In this document: piece by piece, positions 26,056 through 37,300 of the stretch
How positions within the stretch are numbered: position 1 is the stretch's first letter
Layout of the letters: each line of letters opens with the position of its first letter
DNA from: Oreohelix idahoensis
Lineage: Eukaryota; Mollusca; Gastropoda; Stylommatophora; Oreohelicidae
Assembly (NCBI GenBank): GCA_024509875.1
Contig: JAMPIV010016264.1
Span: 372,001-436,000, forward strand
Reading direction: 5' to 3'
DNA length: 64,000 nucleotides
The notes under the pieces: model-generated
The model's input: the letters and a program-made list of their open reading frames with translations, nothing else
The model's database searches: none
What the model was told of the DNA's origin: nothing
Position numbers and translations under genes: made by a program

Positions 26056-26800
26056 AAAATCATTTATCTAGTAGCCTCAGAATTTTCAGAACATCTAGCT
26101 CGAATCCTAGACCATTGTTAAAGTGGATTTCTTAGTATTTTCGTTGGAGATAGTTCCATTTTCTGTGTGGTGGTAAATACATAAATACAAGCATGTTGAG
26201 TGATTTAATTGTTAAAGTTCGTCATTATATTTCACTAGGATTTTTTGTGTTAATTGGCTAGCGTATTAAATAAACTTATAGCTACTTTTTCCAGTGTAAC
26301 GTAAATTTAATTACTCGCTATCAACCAGAAAAGAGATATTTTAATTGACTAGTAAATTCATTAGGCGATTGAGTACTGACGAAATGTATATATATTTATC
26401 TCTAACTCATTAAGTGCAATTTTGTAAATGACTAGCGCTTACTTCACGTGTTAAAAATGATAAGATAAGCTAGACATTTGTGGTTTCTAATCAAATTTAA
26501 AAACCGAATGGATAAGAGATCATACCTTTTATGTGGGTTAGGATAGGATACTGATATTGAGGTTAAATCTTCTGTTGTATAATTTTTTGTATTGTAGGAA
26601 GGAGAATTGTCTGATAGACAAATTACAGTCAAAAAGATAGGCTGGACTAGAGTATCTTGTCAATCCAGGGACAGATTCTACCTTTAACCTATTCACTCGT
26701 GAAATCTATTTCTTTACCTTATCTCTCACTGAGTTACTACCTTTTCAGTTCTATTCAGATGAGACCAGAATCTATCTTAAATACCTATCCAAATCTACGA
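26056..26800 (-). repeat. right arm of the large inverted repeat
   Basis: Reverse complement of 21,360-21,520 joined to 22,600-23,235. SINE S3 lies at its inner edge. Divergence is moderate and many indels are visible. Confidence 0.8.
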
Positions 26801-27109
26801 CAATGAGTATAAAGATGCTCCTTACAAATTTGGTATGATATGAACCATTACACCATCTGTGAATATTGTGTTTTATATTGCTGATGTCTAAGAGTTTTTG
26901 TGTGTGAATGCCAGACAAGGCAAAAGGTTCATGAGTAGATTCACTATTGTCTCTATGTGTGGAACCTTAAGTGATGATCTAATCTTACAAATTTATTTAT
27001 TAACAATACAGAGTTAGTTCCTCAAAAATCAATAAAATGATAAAAAATAAATTAAATAAAAATAATTTTAAAAAGCATTACTTCATCTGTAAGACTACCA
27101 TTTCATTAC
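26801..27109. other. intron-like AT-rich sequence
   Basis: Nothing recognised; it lies downstream of the proposed 121-nt exon on the minus strand. Confidence 0.5.
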
Positions 27110-27230
27110 CTTCATCTTCACAAGAGCCAGGTTGTTCTACTTTCTTAATTCTTGGTGTTTTTGTATCCATGATGTCAACTATCTGATCATGAGTATCACA
27201 GTCTTCAGTGTAGTTATGACCATCATGATT
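27110..27230 (-). CDS. 121-nt exon proposed to precede zinc-finger exon A
   Basis: On the minus strand a pyrimidine-rich run and GCCAG precede an open stretch of 40 codons (start NHDGHNYTEDCDTHD, middle KTPRIKKVEQPGSCEDE) ending GAAG before GTAATG, a good donor. It enters in phase 0, as the 69-nt exons upstream require, and leaves in phase 1, as the finger exon acceptor at 11,967 requires. Splicing would create a GAT codon before VSYQAQ. The peptide is acidic, like the N-terminal linkers of many zinc-finger proteins. It has no other recognised domain. Below the usual ORF length cut-off. No transcript evidence is available here. Confidence 0.68.
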
Positions 27231-27639
27231 CTGGCATGACAAAAAAAAAATGAGAATTATTTAGTGAGCTTAACATGGGTAAAATGTTGTGGTGAAAGTT
27301 ATGATCCATTTATGCAACAAATTAATTCAGTGGCCCACAAGTAGTTGCCATGTTAAAAGCAGACATACTCTCAGAGCAGTAGTGGTTTGATAAACACAAA
27401 TCTAAAGTTGATGTCACTGCAGAATTAAATACTACTTCTATGTATAAACCTTAAGTCACATTCTTAGCAGCCTCACAATCGAACAATTATGACATCATAC
27501 ACAAACACAATTATTGTGTCAGACTCTCAGTCCATGCTTCAGAAAGTCCAAAATGGATGGCTTCATCATGAATGGATAACCTCAATAGAAGCCTTGAATC
27601 TTCAGGAACTTGTTTAGATTTACTGTCTTGGTCATGCAC
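27231..27639. other. intron-like sequence
   Basis: No feature beyond the acceptor region of the 121-nt exon. Confidence 0.5.
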
Positions 27640-28045
27640 AGGTACGTGGCATTGAAACAGCTGACATACTAGCTTCAAGAGCACCCATAGTGCGCGCATT
27701 GAATATGGAAGAGGTACTAATTACAAATAAAATAATGATCATCTCTCAGAGAATGACACTACAATCAATGAATTCTAAAGTCTAAGATTGCTACAATCAA
27801 TGAATTCTAAAGTCTAAGATTGCTACAATCAATGAATCCTAAAGTCTAAGATTGCTGCAATTCGGTATCAAACATAAGACCAGCAGTGATGGATGTATAA
27901 GAGGATACATCTGGCACATTTACAACCAGCATGCAACAGGAACAATTAGCATTCACACCCTTTGACATTTGCTGAGGGAGAGTGAGCACCTATGAGTTTG
28001 CCCAAAGTTCAATGATGTTGATTCTGATTAACAATACAGGTTTAA
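27640..28045 (+). pseudogene. LINE 3' end with RNase H relic, second copy
   Basis: Diverged copy of the 20.5-kb relic: the GTACGTGGCAATGA-like start, RAPI, and CATTTACAACCAGCATGCAA are recognisable, ending in a GATTAACAATAC tail. It contains three tandem 32-bp units (ACAATCAATGAATTCTAAAG...) at about 27,761-27,857 not present in the other copy. Frame is destroyed. Confidence 0.75.
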
Positions 28046-28070
28046 AAAAAACTTGAAACAGGCATATTTA

Positions 28071-28709
28071 GCTTTGGTCCATAGCATAGCTGTTCTTGTG
28101 ATGGCATCTGGGTCTCTTCTGAGGACATGGCCAACCCAGCTCCAGCGTCTGCCAGCTATGATGGTGTGCATGTCCGCTTGCTTGCTCCGAGTAAGCAGAT
28201 CTTGGTTGGTGATGATATTCGGCCAAAAGATTCGGAGAATTTTTCTTAGGCATGTTGTGTGAAAGAGGACAATTTCGACATTTCCTTCTCTGTAACTCTC
28301 CAGCTCTCCGCGCCATAGAGAAGCACAGAAAGCACACAGCTCTGATATAATCCTAATTTTGTGCTTGTGCTGTACTGAGAGGACTTCCAGATGTTGTTTA
28401 GACTAAAAAAGGCTGTTCTTGCTTTGTTCATTCTGTTGTTGATGTCTTTGCTTGCTCCGCCGTCTGGTGTTACTATGCATCCTAGGTATGTGAAAGCATC
28501 TGTCTGTTCCAGTTGCTGATTCCTTACTGATATGGGCTCAGGGTTGCTCACACTGAGCGTCATGACCTCTGTCTTCTTTAGGTTGATGTTCAAGCCCACC
28601 TACTGGCTATACTTATTAAGTCTATCCGTTTTTTCCTGGATGTGTTGATGTGAATGTGCTAGCAGTGCAATGTCATCTGCATATTCCAGATCTTCCAATG
28701 TAGAAAATG
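28071..28709 (-). pseudogene. RTE-B LINE copy 1, 3' part
   Basis: Minus-strand RT C-terminal region: GLNINLKKTEVMTL, TYLGCIVTPDGGASKDI and VLLYGAESWRV, the segment after the YADD box in RTE-type LINEs. The frame is open for about 117 codons, then breaks. Its other half lies at 32,699-33,555, separated by the RTE-A insertion. The true 3' terminus of the family (seen at 37.69 kb) is missing. Confidence 0.9.
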
Positions 28710-31700
28710 GTTCCAAAGGTTGTTATTGCCGGGAGTTGTAGTGAGGATAAGCTCTCACTGCAGATAAAATACTTCTATGGCACGTGCCTCAAACAGCCTC
28801 TGACAACCAAGTCCAGCTCCCGGCCTTCACGTGTGGCTCAATTTGAGCCCGGCGGAACTGTTTCCACTGACGGGAGAAGGGGCAAAGGCGAGCGACTGGC
28901 GCCTTAAAACCAGCAGCTTCGGGCAGATAGGGCTCGTGATCCTTGGTTGGTAGCTTATCTAAGAGAAGGAACTCTGAATTCAAACCACCGCTGCCTTGCG
29001 GGAATATCCATTTATGGAATTGGCTTCGGGAGTAAACCCTGAGGATAAATCCGGAGTCGGAGTCCCTAAGGCAGTCTAATGTCGATTCGACATTATTCTG
29101 GCAACTCCTGCGACATGACTGGTACCAAACTGTATCGGCTACTGCCGTTCCTTTGGATCTACCGGCTGTGTGGAGAGGGGGAACATGCTGCATGGGCAAC
29201 AGCTTGATCTCCATATAACTGTGCCCAAGCTCGCGCCCTGGAGAGGACACTCCAGCTTCACCCTATAGGTGTCGGCAAAACACGGGAAGTAGCAGTTACC
29301 GGTTATAAGCATTTTGCCCAATTGGCGTAGGGCATGGTGCCAGGCGCTACTTCCGACAGTGGGAGAGATTCTAGGATCTCACTGGACAGCTACCGCCTGC
29401 TTCAAGCTGGGCAGCCCCCAGTCAATAAGGTGTTGTCCCGCCACTGTCTGCTTTCCCCATTGGGTGCATGGGGATTAGGGTCAAACCCGAACTGTGGACA
29501 GAAAATTTTGCACCAAGCAATTATCGAAAAAATAGAAATAAGCAAACTCTCAGATTGGGATGCTGGAACGTCCGGACTATGTTGACTGGACTATCCGAAA
29601 ACCTACAGGATGTAAACAATGTAAGGAAGACAGCCATAATTAATGATGAGCTTAAACGACTTCAGGTGGATATAGCTGCACTTCAGGAAACGCGCCTGGC
29701 GGGCTCTGGAACGGTGAGCGAGAAGGACTACACATTTTATTGGCAAGGGAAAGATCTTAATAAAGCTAGAGAACACGGAGTAGGTTTTGCGGTCAAAAAA
29801 TCGCTAACTAAAATAGTTGAACCAGGCGAGAATGGATCAGAACGCCTGTTAACGCTCCGCCTGCAAACTAGCACAGGTCCCATCACCCTTGTCAGTGTGT
29901 ATGCTCCTACTCTGTACTCTGCCTCAGAAGCTAAAGATGAGTTCTACGAGAATCTAACAGCAATTATCAAAAGCATACCTAGGCAAGAACAGCTTGTTCT
30001 CCTTGGTGACTTTAACGCTAGAGTGGGTGCCGATAATGTTTCATGGCCTTCATGTCTGGGCAGGTTTGGTATTGGCAAGATGAATGAAAATGGACAACGG
30101 CTCTTAGAGTTGTGCGTCCACCATGACCTCTGCGTGACCAACACCTACTTTCAGACAAAACCCCAGCATAAGGTGTCATGGAGACACCCACGATCCAAGC
30201 ACTGGCACCAACTTGACCTGATTCTCGTCAGAAGGCCACTCCTCAGGTCTGTGCTCTCCATGCGCTCGTACCATAGTGCAGACTGTGATAAATATCACTC
30301 CTTGGTTTGCTGCAAAATCAGAGCACAACCAAGAAAACTCTATCGTGTCAGACATGAAGGGAAACCACGCATTGATACCAGCAAGATGTCAGACCCTTTC
30401 ATGATCACTCAATTCACTGCGACCTTCGAGAAAGTGCTCAGTAGCCCTCAGCATGGTGATACTATTACAGAGAACTGGGAGCATCTACGGAACACCATTC
30501 AAAGTACTGCACTTGCCACCTTTGGTAAGAAAACAGCAAAGTCAAATGACTGGTTTGATGCTTCATCAGATGTGATGGCACCTGTCATTGAAGCTAAGCG
30601 CAGTGCTATGAATGAATACAAACGTTCACCGAGTGCCAGAACCCTACAGATCCTGAGGGCTACGAGAAGCAAAGTTCAACAAACTGCTCGACGCTGTGCA
30701 AATGACTACTGGCTCCAGCTCAGTGAGAGCATCCAGATCGCAGCGCAAACAGGCAACATTAGACAAATGTATGACGGTATAAAGAAAGCACTTGGCCCCC
30801 ATAAAAGTAAGACGGCACCGCTAAAAACCATCAGCGGAGAGAAGCTAACCAATAAGGGTAAGCAGATGGAGAGGTGGGTCGAGCACTACTCTGAGCTTTA
30901 CGCTAGAGACAATACCGTTACGCCTGCAGCCCTTGATGGTGTCAACAGTCTGCCAACTATGGAGGAGCTGGATGCCGAACCAACATTAGAGGAACTCAGC
31001 AAGGCCATTGATAGCTTGGCCTCTGGCAAAGCACCAGGCAGTGATGGGATTCCTCCTGATTTAATCAAATGCTGTAAGAGCACGCTATTACATCCCCTGC
31101 ATAGGATGCTGTGCCAGTGCTGGGAAGAGACAACTATTCCTCAAGACATGCGAGATGCAAAGATTGTAACACTGTATAAAAATAAAGGAGACAGAAGTGA
31201 TTGCAATAACTACAGAGGCATCTCTCTTCTTAGTATTGTTGGTAAGGTTTTTGCCAAAGTCATCTTAATGCGACTACACAAGTTAGCTGTGCGCATATAT
31301 CCAGTGGCACAGTGTGGATTCCGAGCTGGCAGATCAACAACAGACATGATCTTCTCTCTCCGCCAGCTTCAGGAAAAATCAAGAGAGCAGAAAAGACCAT
31401 TATATATCGCCTTTATAGACCTCACAAAAGCATTCGACTTGGTTAGTAGGGATGGACTCTTTAAAATCCTCCTGAAAATAGGCTGCCCTTCTAAAATGCT
31501 GGAAATGATAAAGTCATTCCATGACGGCATGAAGGGAACAGTCCAATATGCTGGAAGCACGTCACAGCCCTTTGATATACGAAGTGGCATTAAACAAGGC
31601 TGTGTTCTGGCTCCGACCCTCTTCGGAATCTTCTTTGCCTTACTCTTGAAACATGCATTCAGAGATGCAACTGAAGGAATATGCCTTCACACTAGGTCAG

Positions 31701-32685
31701 ATGGCCGTCTGTTTAATCTTTCAAGGCTGAGGGCAAAAACAAAAATCAGAAGGGTCACTATAAGAGACTTGTTGTTCGCTGATGATGCTGCAGTCGTCAC
31801 TCAAAGCCAACAGGAGCTTCAGAGCTTGATGAATCGCTTCTCTAAAGCATGCAAGGACTTTGGCCTCACAATAAGTCTAAAGAAAACGAATGTGCTGAGT
31901 CAGGATGTGGATGCTGCACCAGTTATCACTATCGATAACTATGAATTGGCAGTGGTGCACCACTTCACATACCTAGGGTCTACCATCAATGACAAACTCT
32001 CACTGGATACAGAAATCGACAGCCGCATTGGCAAAGCTGCAGCTACCTTTGCCCGCCTCACATCGCGTGTTTTGGGGAAACTCTAAACTCACAATGAAGA
32101 CCAAAGCTGCTGCGGTATATAATGCTTGCGTCACCAGCACACTCCTATATGGCAGCGAGACCTGGACGACCTATGCTAAGCAAGAAAGAAGGCTCAATAC
32201 CTTCCATTTGCGGTGTCTACGCCGCATCCTCGGCATCTCGTGGAAAGATAAAGTGACAAATGTCGAGGTGTTGTCACGTGCTGGCCTTCAAAGTATGTAT
32301 ACGCTTCTTAGACAGCGCAGACTTCGCTGGCTTGGCCATGTTCGCCGCATGGAAGATGGTCGCATCCCAAAAGATATCTTCTACGGACAATTAGCAGATG
32401 GCAAGAGAACAGTTGGGCGACCACAGCTGAGGTTCAAAGATGTGTGCAAGAGAGATATGAGGGCACTGGACATGGATCCAGCAACATGGGAGGATGAAGC
32501 TGCCGATCGCACTAAGTGGCGATGCTATTTACGGCGCCACCTCAGATTGGGCAAAGAGAGGCTCACACAAGAAGCAGAGGTGAGGAGAAAACGTCGAAAG
32601 GAGCACCAGGAAAATAAGCAGCCGAGGGCTGTCACCTCAGGGGCGCATTCCCATAGTCAGTTATGACTGAAGGGGCTATTATTAT
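28710..32685 (+). mobile_element. RTE-A LINE, full-length, nested in RTE-B
   Basis: The RTE-B sequence breaks at AATGTAGAAAATG (28,697-28,709) and resumes at the same 13 bases (32,686-32,698); the RTE-B copy at 38.53 kb has this sequence only once and uninterrupted. The insert is 3,976 bp with about 760 bp of 5' leader, one endonuclease-RT frame and a short (ATT)n tail. This is a textbook target-primed insertion. It is one of the least decayed elements in the window. Confidence 0.93.
29468..32666 (+). pseudogene. RTE-A endonuclease-reverse transcriptase, one frameshift
   Basis: A single protein of about 1,060 codons if the break is ignored. Apurinic-type endonuclease blocks: LGCWNVRTM, ALQETRL, LLGDFNARVG and QLDLILV, with a KYHSLV block at the C-end. 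Reverse transcriptase blocks: NYRGISLLS, FIDLTKAFD (motif A), GIKQGCVLAPTLF (motif B) and LLFADDAAV (motif C, residues about 770-773). The C-terminal part has LLYGSETWT, RWLGHVRRM and GRPQLRFKDV, usual for RTE-type LINEs. The frame breaks at 32,070-32,073, a TTTT run; the RTE-A copy at 41.5-42.5 kb has TTT at the same place. No other stop is present. It could be a real mutation or a base-calling error. Confidence 0.9.
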
Positions 32686-33555
32686 AATGTAGAAAATGTA
32701 GTCCATCTTATTCCTCTTGGATTGCCCTCTGTTGTCTGGCGCATCACCCAGTCTATGACTGTTAAAAATAGAGTGGTTGATGAGGGGCATCCCTGTCGTA
32801 CTCCTGTCTTCACTTCAAAGGTTAGGTTGCTCTGCCCAATGCTGCACGTAAAGTTGGCATAAAGGCTTTTTATGATTGACACTATGCAGCTTGGAATTCC
32901 ATAAGCCCTCAGTATTTTCCATAAACTGTCCCTATGTATACTGTCAAAAGCCTTTTCAAAATCAACGAAATTAATGTATAAATGTCTTTGCCATTCTGAG
33001 CACTGCTCTATAATGTTCCTGAGGGTAAATATACGATCTACACATCTTCTGTTCTTTCTAAATCCTGCTTGTTCTTTCCTCAGTTTGTGGTCTACTGCTT
33101 TTGAGATTCTCTGTATAATTGTCCTGCCTAGTATTTTGCTGGGAACTGAGAGAAGAGTTATTCCTCTCAAATTATTGCAGTCTGCAAGATCTCCCTTCTT
33201 GGGCAATTTGACAATTATTCCTTTTCTCCACTCTGTTGGTGTTGTCCCTGTTTTCCAGACTTGTGCAAATAGTGGTTCTAATAGTTCTGCTGCTAGCTCT
33301 GGGTCTGTCTTAAATAGCTCTGCATTTAAGTTATCATGACCAGGAGCTTTTCCATTCTTTAACCCTTTGATTGCTGTGATGATTTCTTCTTTTCGTGGAA
33401 TGTCTGTATTAACATCTAAATCATTTTCAGCCTCAGGAACATTCAATTGTGTCTCTGGTGGTTCCTTATTCAGAGTTTCTCTGAAATGGTCTGCCCATCT
33501 TGTTTCCTATCCCTCTACTGTTGTAATGAGATTTCCTTGCTTCTCATTGAAATGA
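32686..33555 (-). pseudogene. RTE-B LINE copy 1, RT part
   Basis: Minus-strand RT core with GKAPGHDNLNAELFK, NNLRGITLLSVPSKI, EQAGFRKNRRCVDRIFTLR, YINFVDFEKAFDSIHRD (motif A) and TGVRQGCPSSTTLF (motif B). The YADD box falls at the RTE-A insertion point, so it is split. The 5' end is truncated near 33,555, so no endonuclease remains. Confidence 0.92.
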
Positions 33556-34140
33556 GTATACAATAAAACTGTGTCTATCTTCCTTTGTAATTTTATAAGC
33601 ATATCCCTCCCTGATTAACAACAACATTTTGATTGAGACAGGCAGGAAATAAAAATTTTTTTTAAATACAAAAGGACCATACTTATCAAGGTGGTTTTAT
33701 GGTTACAATGTTTGCATTCAAAACAAGCAGTCTGCATTTGATTCCTGGTAGAGGATTTTTTTCTTTTAATGTTGTTAATTCATTTCAATTCAGTCAGACT
33801 AATGACATACTATTAGTGGAAGTATTTTTGGATTTCCATTAATACAAATGCATTCACTGAAGGCAAATAAGAACATTTTTTTTAATTTCCAAAAATGTAA
33901 AGATATTCATTGCCAGTATGTGCTTAGTGCAGATATCATGTTTATTGAAGATAAGTGGTTCTGTGCACAACAATGTACACTATGTTTTGGTGTGCATGGA
34001 GGCATATCTAGAGTCATCATTATATGACCACCAGCTATGCACAATGCTACAATATACATACGTGGAAGTAAACCTCTGTCTGTGAGGCTAATTATACCCT
34101 CGTTAATTCTTGAAATCATCCACATATTTCCAGGGATTCC
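33556..34140. other. no recognised gene
   Basis: AT-rich sequence without supported features. Confidence 0.5.
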
Positions 34141-34995
34141 TCCTGTAAGGGGGGGTCAGAGTGGCTAAGAGGTATGGCAACCGCCTCATATTTATCGTCT
34201 TCTTCTTCCTCGTTCACCTTCAGACTTCCACACTAATGACTCTATTAAAGCCAGTAAAACTCCTGCTGGCATAGCTCCCGAGATCATTGGGGCACTCAAG
34301 CTCTCCAACCAACAGCAAGGTAGGCTTACATGTGGAAAGTGCCTTGTATTCAAGAGGTACTTACTTACTTAGTCATTCCCCTTCTACCGTGAGGTGTAGA
34401 GGTTTGGAAGAGAGAGCCCCAGACTATCCTATCGGCTGTCTTCCTCCTGGCCTGGTTCCATTCTAGTCCTCGGTACCTTTAGAATCAGTTCGGTTTTCTC
34501 TCTTGTAGTTTGCGTAATCATGTTTTAAAGCAAACAGGTGATTGGCCTGTTGTGCCTTTGCATGGTGGAGGGGCTGCCTCCTTACGGCCTCCATGTAGGC
34601 CGCCCTCCTCCTTTTTCAGCCGGGCTTGGGAAAGGCCCAGGTGAGGGATTATAATTTATGGAAATATTTTTTTTTCAGAACCAGTGGCCATAATTACATC
34701 ATACTCCACCCTGGTCTCATGGGTAGTGAGATCAGATGCCTAAGGATAAGGGTGAAAAAATAGGAGGTCCCGTGTGCAAGTTGCGCATATTAAAAATCCA
34801 ACGGCAGTTGGAAATTGTAAAAATAGGCTGATCAAGCCACTGCCATGGCAAAATTTAAAAATTAGGAAACCTACCCACCACAAAAATATTTATAGAATGT
34901 GTGATTTCTATACATTATATACACACATTGGGATTCTTGCTGGTGCTATGGAGCTCATACACTGTGCTGAGATCCTCCTTGGGTGACCTAAGGGA
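34141..34995 (+). mobile_element. SINE family S2, copy 2, interrupted
   Basis: A tRNA-like head (AGAGTGGCTAAGAGGTATGG, then CAACCGCCTCAT) stands at 34,150-34,185. The S2 body resumes near 34,645 (AGAACCAGTGGCC) and ends near 34,990 (ACACTGTGCTGAG). The 460 bp between are foreign: a segment with a CTT-rich start and a piece similar to the RTE-B 5' end (CTGGCATAGCTC), then an internally deleted RTE-D element. Confidence 0.72.
34358..34640 (-). mobile_element. internally deleted RTE-D element (about 283 bp)
   Basis: On the minus strand the first about 165 bp match the 5' end of the full RTE-D at 55.2-55.38 kb (GGAGGCCGTAAGGAGGCAGC, ACTACAAGAGAGAAAACCG). They join near 34,475 directly to about 115 bp of the RTE-D 3' end (CCGAGGACTAGAATGGAACC through CTTCTACCG-side sequence) with the (TAAG)n tail. 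Almost the whole protein-coding part is missing. It looks like a short non-autonomous derivative that keeps both ends of its parent. Confidence 0.88.
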
Positions 34996-35880
34996 GGAGA
35001 TCACAGCACTGATGGCTTCATCCATGTGTAATGAAGATAGTCCTTAAAACCAAACCCAAAACCTCCTGTAGAGAAACTTGCTGAGAAGCCAGCACTAATC
35101 TTAGAGACGTCACTTGAGCACCAGATGTAATTCTTTGGCATTGACCTGGTATTGCATGCAGGAGGATCTCACTATGGATCTAGTTAAAGGCAGGGAGAGC
35201 TGAGAAGTGCAGGACGTAACAATTCCTTGTGAGATCCCAGAATCAGAGCACAGTATTTTAGCACTGTATAGTTGGAGAACCCCATTGGATGGTGAGGAAT
35301 GCACAGTATGCCACGCACTTCTTACTCCTAACTTGGGACCAGATGTGACTATTCTTTAAATGCAAGCCAAGCTGGAGCTCATGACTTCAACTTAGTACAT
35401 GTTGCAATGGCAGAAAAGTCAGATGAAAAGACTAGATGTACAGTGTAGATAATATTGGAGGGGAGGGGGGGTAGCTGCTGGTAAGTGAACATATTTTTTT
35501 ATTTCCAATAATGCCAATACTTTCTTTGCTGGTATGAGACAGAATGTCAAATAAATATAAATGGTACCAATCTAATACAAGTACAAATATTCAAACACTG
35601 GGGCACAATATTAGCATTATGTATAATCTAATTCATAGACCAGCGCCATCAAAGCATCATTCTAGAAAATGAGAAACTACAATACATCATTTTCATTACC
35701 GTAACAGTAAGAATGTGTGGTTGGTTCTCCAGTGCTACAATGAACTAGTAACTGTTTTGGGTTGTGGAGGAGAATAATTGCATAAGCTACCTTCACAGGA
35801 TATTATGATCATGATAGGGTTTCAGGTGTTTGATGCAATATTGCAAGTGTAGATCTGTTAAAGGCACACTGATCAATCAA
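34996..35880. other. no recognised gene
   Basis: Only short frames; includes a G-run at about 35,459-35,470. Confidence 0.5.
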
Positions 35881-35889
35881 TAAATAACC

Positions 35890-36765
35890 TGTAGCTCACC
35901 AGAAGCACAGGCATTCAACAAACACTTGCCAAGTCTTCCTGTCCTGTGCCTTTCACTCAAGTTTTTTCCATGTTTTCCTCATCATTTTCACTTCTGTCTC
36001 TAGTGCTCTTCTCCATGTGTTTTTTGGTCTACCTCTGCCTCTCTTTCCCTGTGGATTACAGAACAAGGACTGCCTTGTAATGCTATCAACAGGTTTCCTC
36101 AATGTGTGTCCTCTCCATCGCCAGCGTCATCTTCTCAACTCTTGTTCCACTGGCACTTGTCTGGTACTTGTCATCAGTTCCACATTTGTGTCATACCATT
36201 TCAACTCTTCTATTCTTTGTAAGCACCCATTTATGAAAGTCTGTCGCCTTTCGGTTGTTTTTATTATTCTTCATGTTTCCAAGCCATACGTGTGTACGAT
36301 GCTACGTCTTGTGGTGGTGTTTCTTCAAGTTCAACCCTGTTATCATTTCTTGCATTTATTCTCATTATTTTTGTCTTTTCCTTGTGTATTTTCAGACTCA
36401 CTTGTTTTAACCTCTCATCAAGTATTTTTATTTTGTCTTGCAATGATTATGGTTATGGGACAGAAGAGCCAAGTCATCTGCAAAATCCAGATCATAAAGC
36501 TGTTTAGTCAGATTCCACTGAATTTCATTTATGTCAAGTGATGTTGATGGTTTTATAACCCAATCTATTGCTAGTAAGAAAATAAATGGAGACAAGAGGC
36601 TTCTGTAATTTGTCCTCCATGAAAAACTCTGCATGTCATGCCTTCATAGGTCTTCTATTAAGTTAAAGATCTTCATAGCAACTCCATAGTGCTTCATCAA
36701 TTTCAAAAGCAATTCTCTATCAACACTGTCAAATGCCTTTTCATAGTCCACTGATAGTTTACTAA
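35890..36765 (-). pseudogene. RTE-C LINE fragment, RT C-terminal half
   Basis: Minus-strand reading gives KAFDSVDRELLLKLMKHYG (just after motif A), SPFIFLLAIDWV, DLDFADDLALLSH (motif C), then WRWRGHTLRKP and GKRGRGRPKNTWRRALE, the end domain of another RTE-type family. Several stops and frameshifts. 5'-truncated. It ends only about 30 bp from the splice donor of the exon at 36,795-36,863, inside the presumed intron. Confidence 0.88.
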
Positions 36766-36794
36766 AAAAAACAATTAACAAATAAACTACTCAC

Positions 36795-36863
36795 TTCATA
36801 ACCTGGTTCCAGTTTTATTTTTTCACCACTGAATGCAGCTGTGGTCTCAACATGACTTGAAGT
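36795..36863 (-). CDS. 69-nt cassette exon 3 with SUMO-consensus motif
   Basis: Minus-strand TTCTTCTCAG acceptor, 23 codons (start TSSHVETTAAFSG, then EKIKLEPGYE), and a GTGAGT donor. Entry and exit are both phase 0. Codons 16-19 spell IKLE, the hydrophobic-K-x-E consensus for SUMO attachment, followed by PGYE. It is the same length and register as the exons at 37,026-37,094 and 37,301-37,369. Best read as an N-terminal exon of the unit A zinc-finger gene; a chance open stretch is unlikely with matched splice sites and length. Confidence 0.7.
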
Positions 36864-37025
36864 CTGAGAAGAAAGAGTGATGAACCATAGCAGGACATCT
36901 TAAACTGCACTTTGGCAGTAAAACTAATGTACACATCAAACATAGATCAAAGCTAGACACATAACAGAAAACGTACAGATATTTTCTACTTTAATTAAAA
37001 TGTATGTATGCCAAAAAAATGTAAC

Positions 37026-37094
37026 CTCATTATTTTGTTCCTGTTTCACCCTGACAGCCAGACCAGAGATGTCATTTTCAATATTCCCTTCATC
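37026..37094 (-). CDS. 69-nt cassette exon 2 with SUMO-consensus motif
   Basis: Minus-strand CCCCCACTAG acceptor, 23 codons (start DEGNIENDISGLA, then VRVKQEQNNE), donor GTTACA, which is weaker than the other two. Phase 0 at both ends. Codons 16-19 are VKQE, again hydrophobic-K-x-E. The exon lies 162 bp from cassette 3 and 206 bp from cassette 1, so the three form a compact cluster. Confidence 0.66.
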
Positions 37095-37300
37095 CTAGTG
37101 GGGGAAAAATCAGAAAAGGATATCAGAAAATAAGAGTTATATTATAAAATAAACAGTACAGACTTTTCTGAGAATCACTAGAAACATTTAATCTATTCCA
37201 TATTTTTTAGCAACTTGATCTAAATAAAGAGACAGTTGTCAACATTATTAAGAAACAGTATATCAATAGTAACAAAAGAGGAAAGATTAAAAAAACTTAC

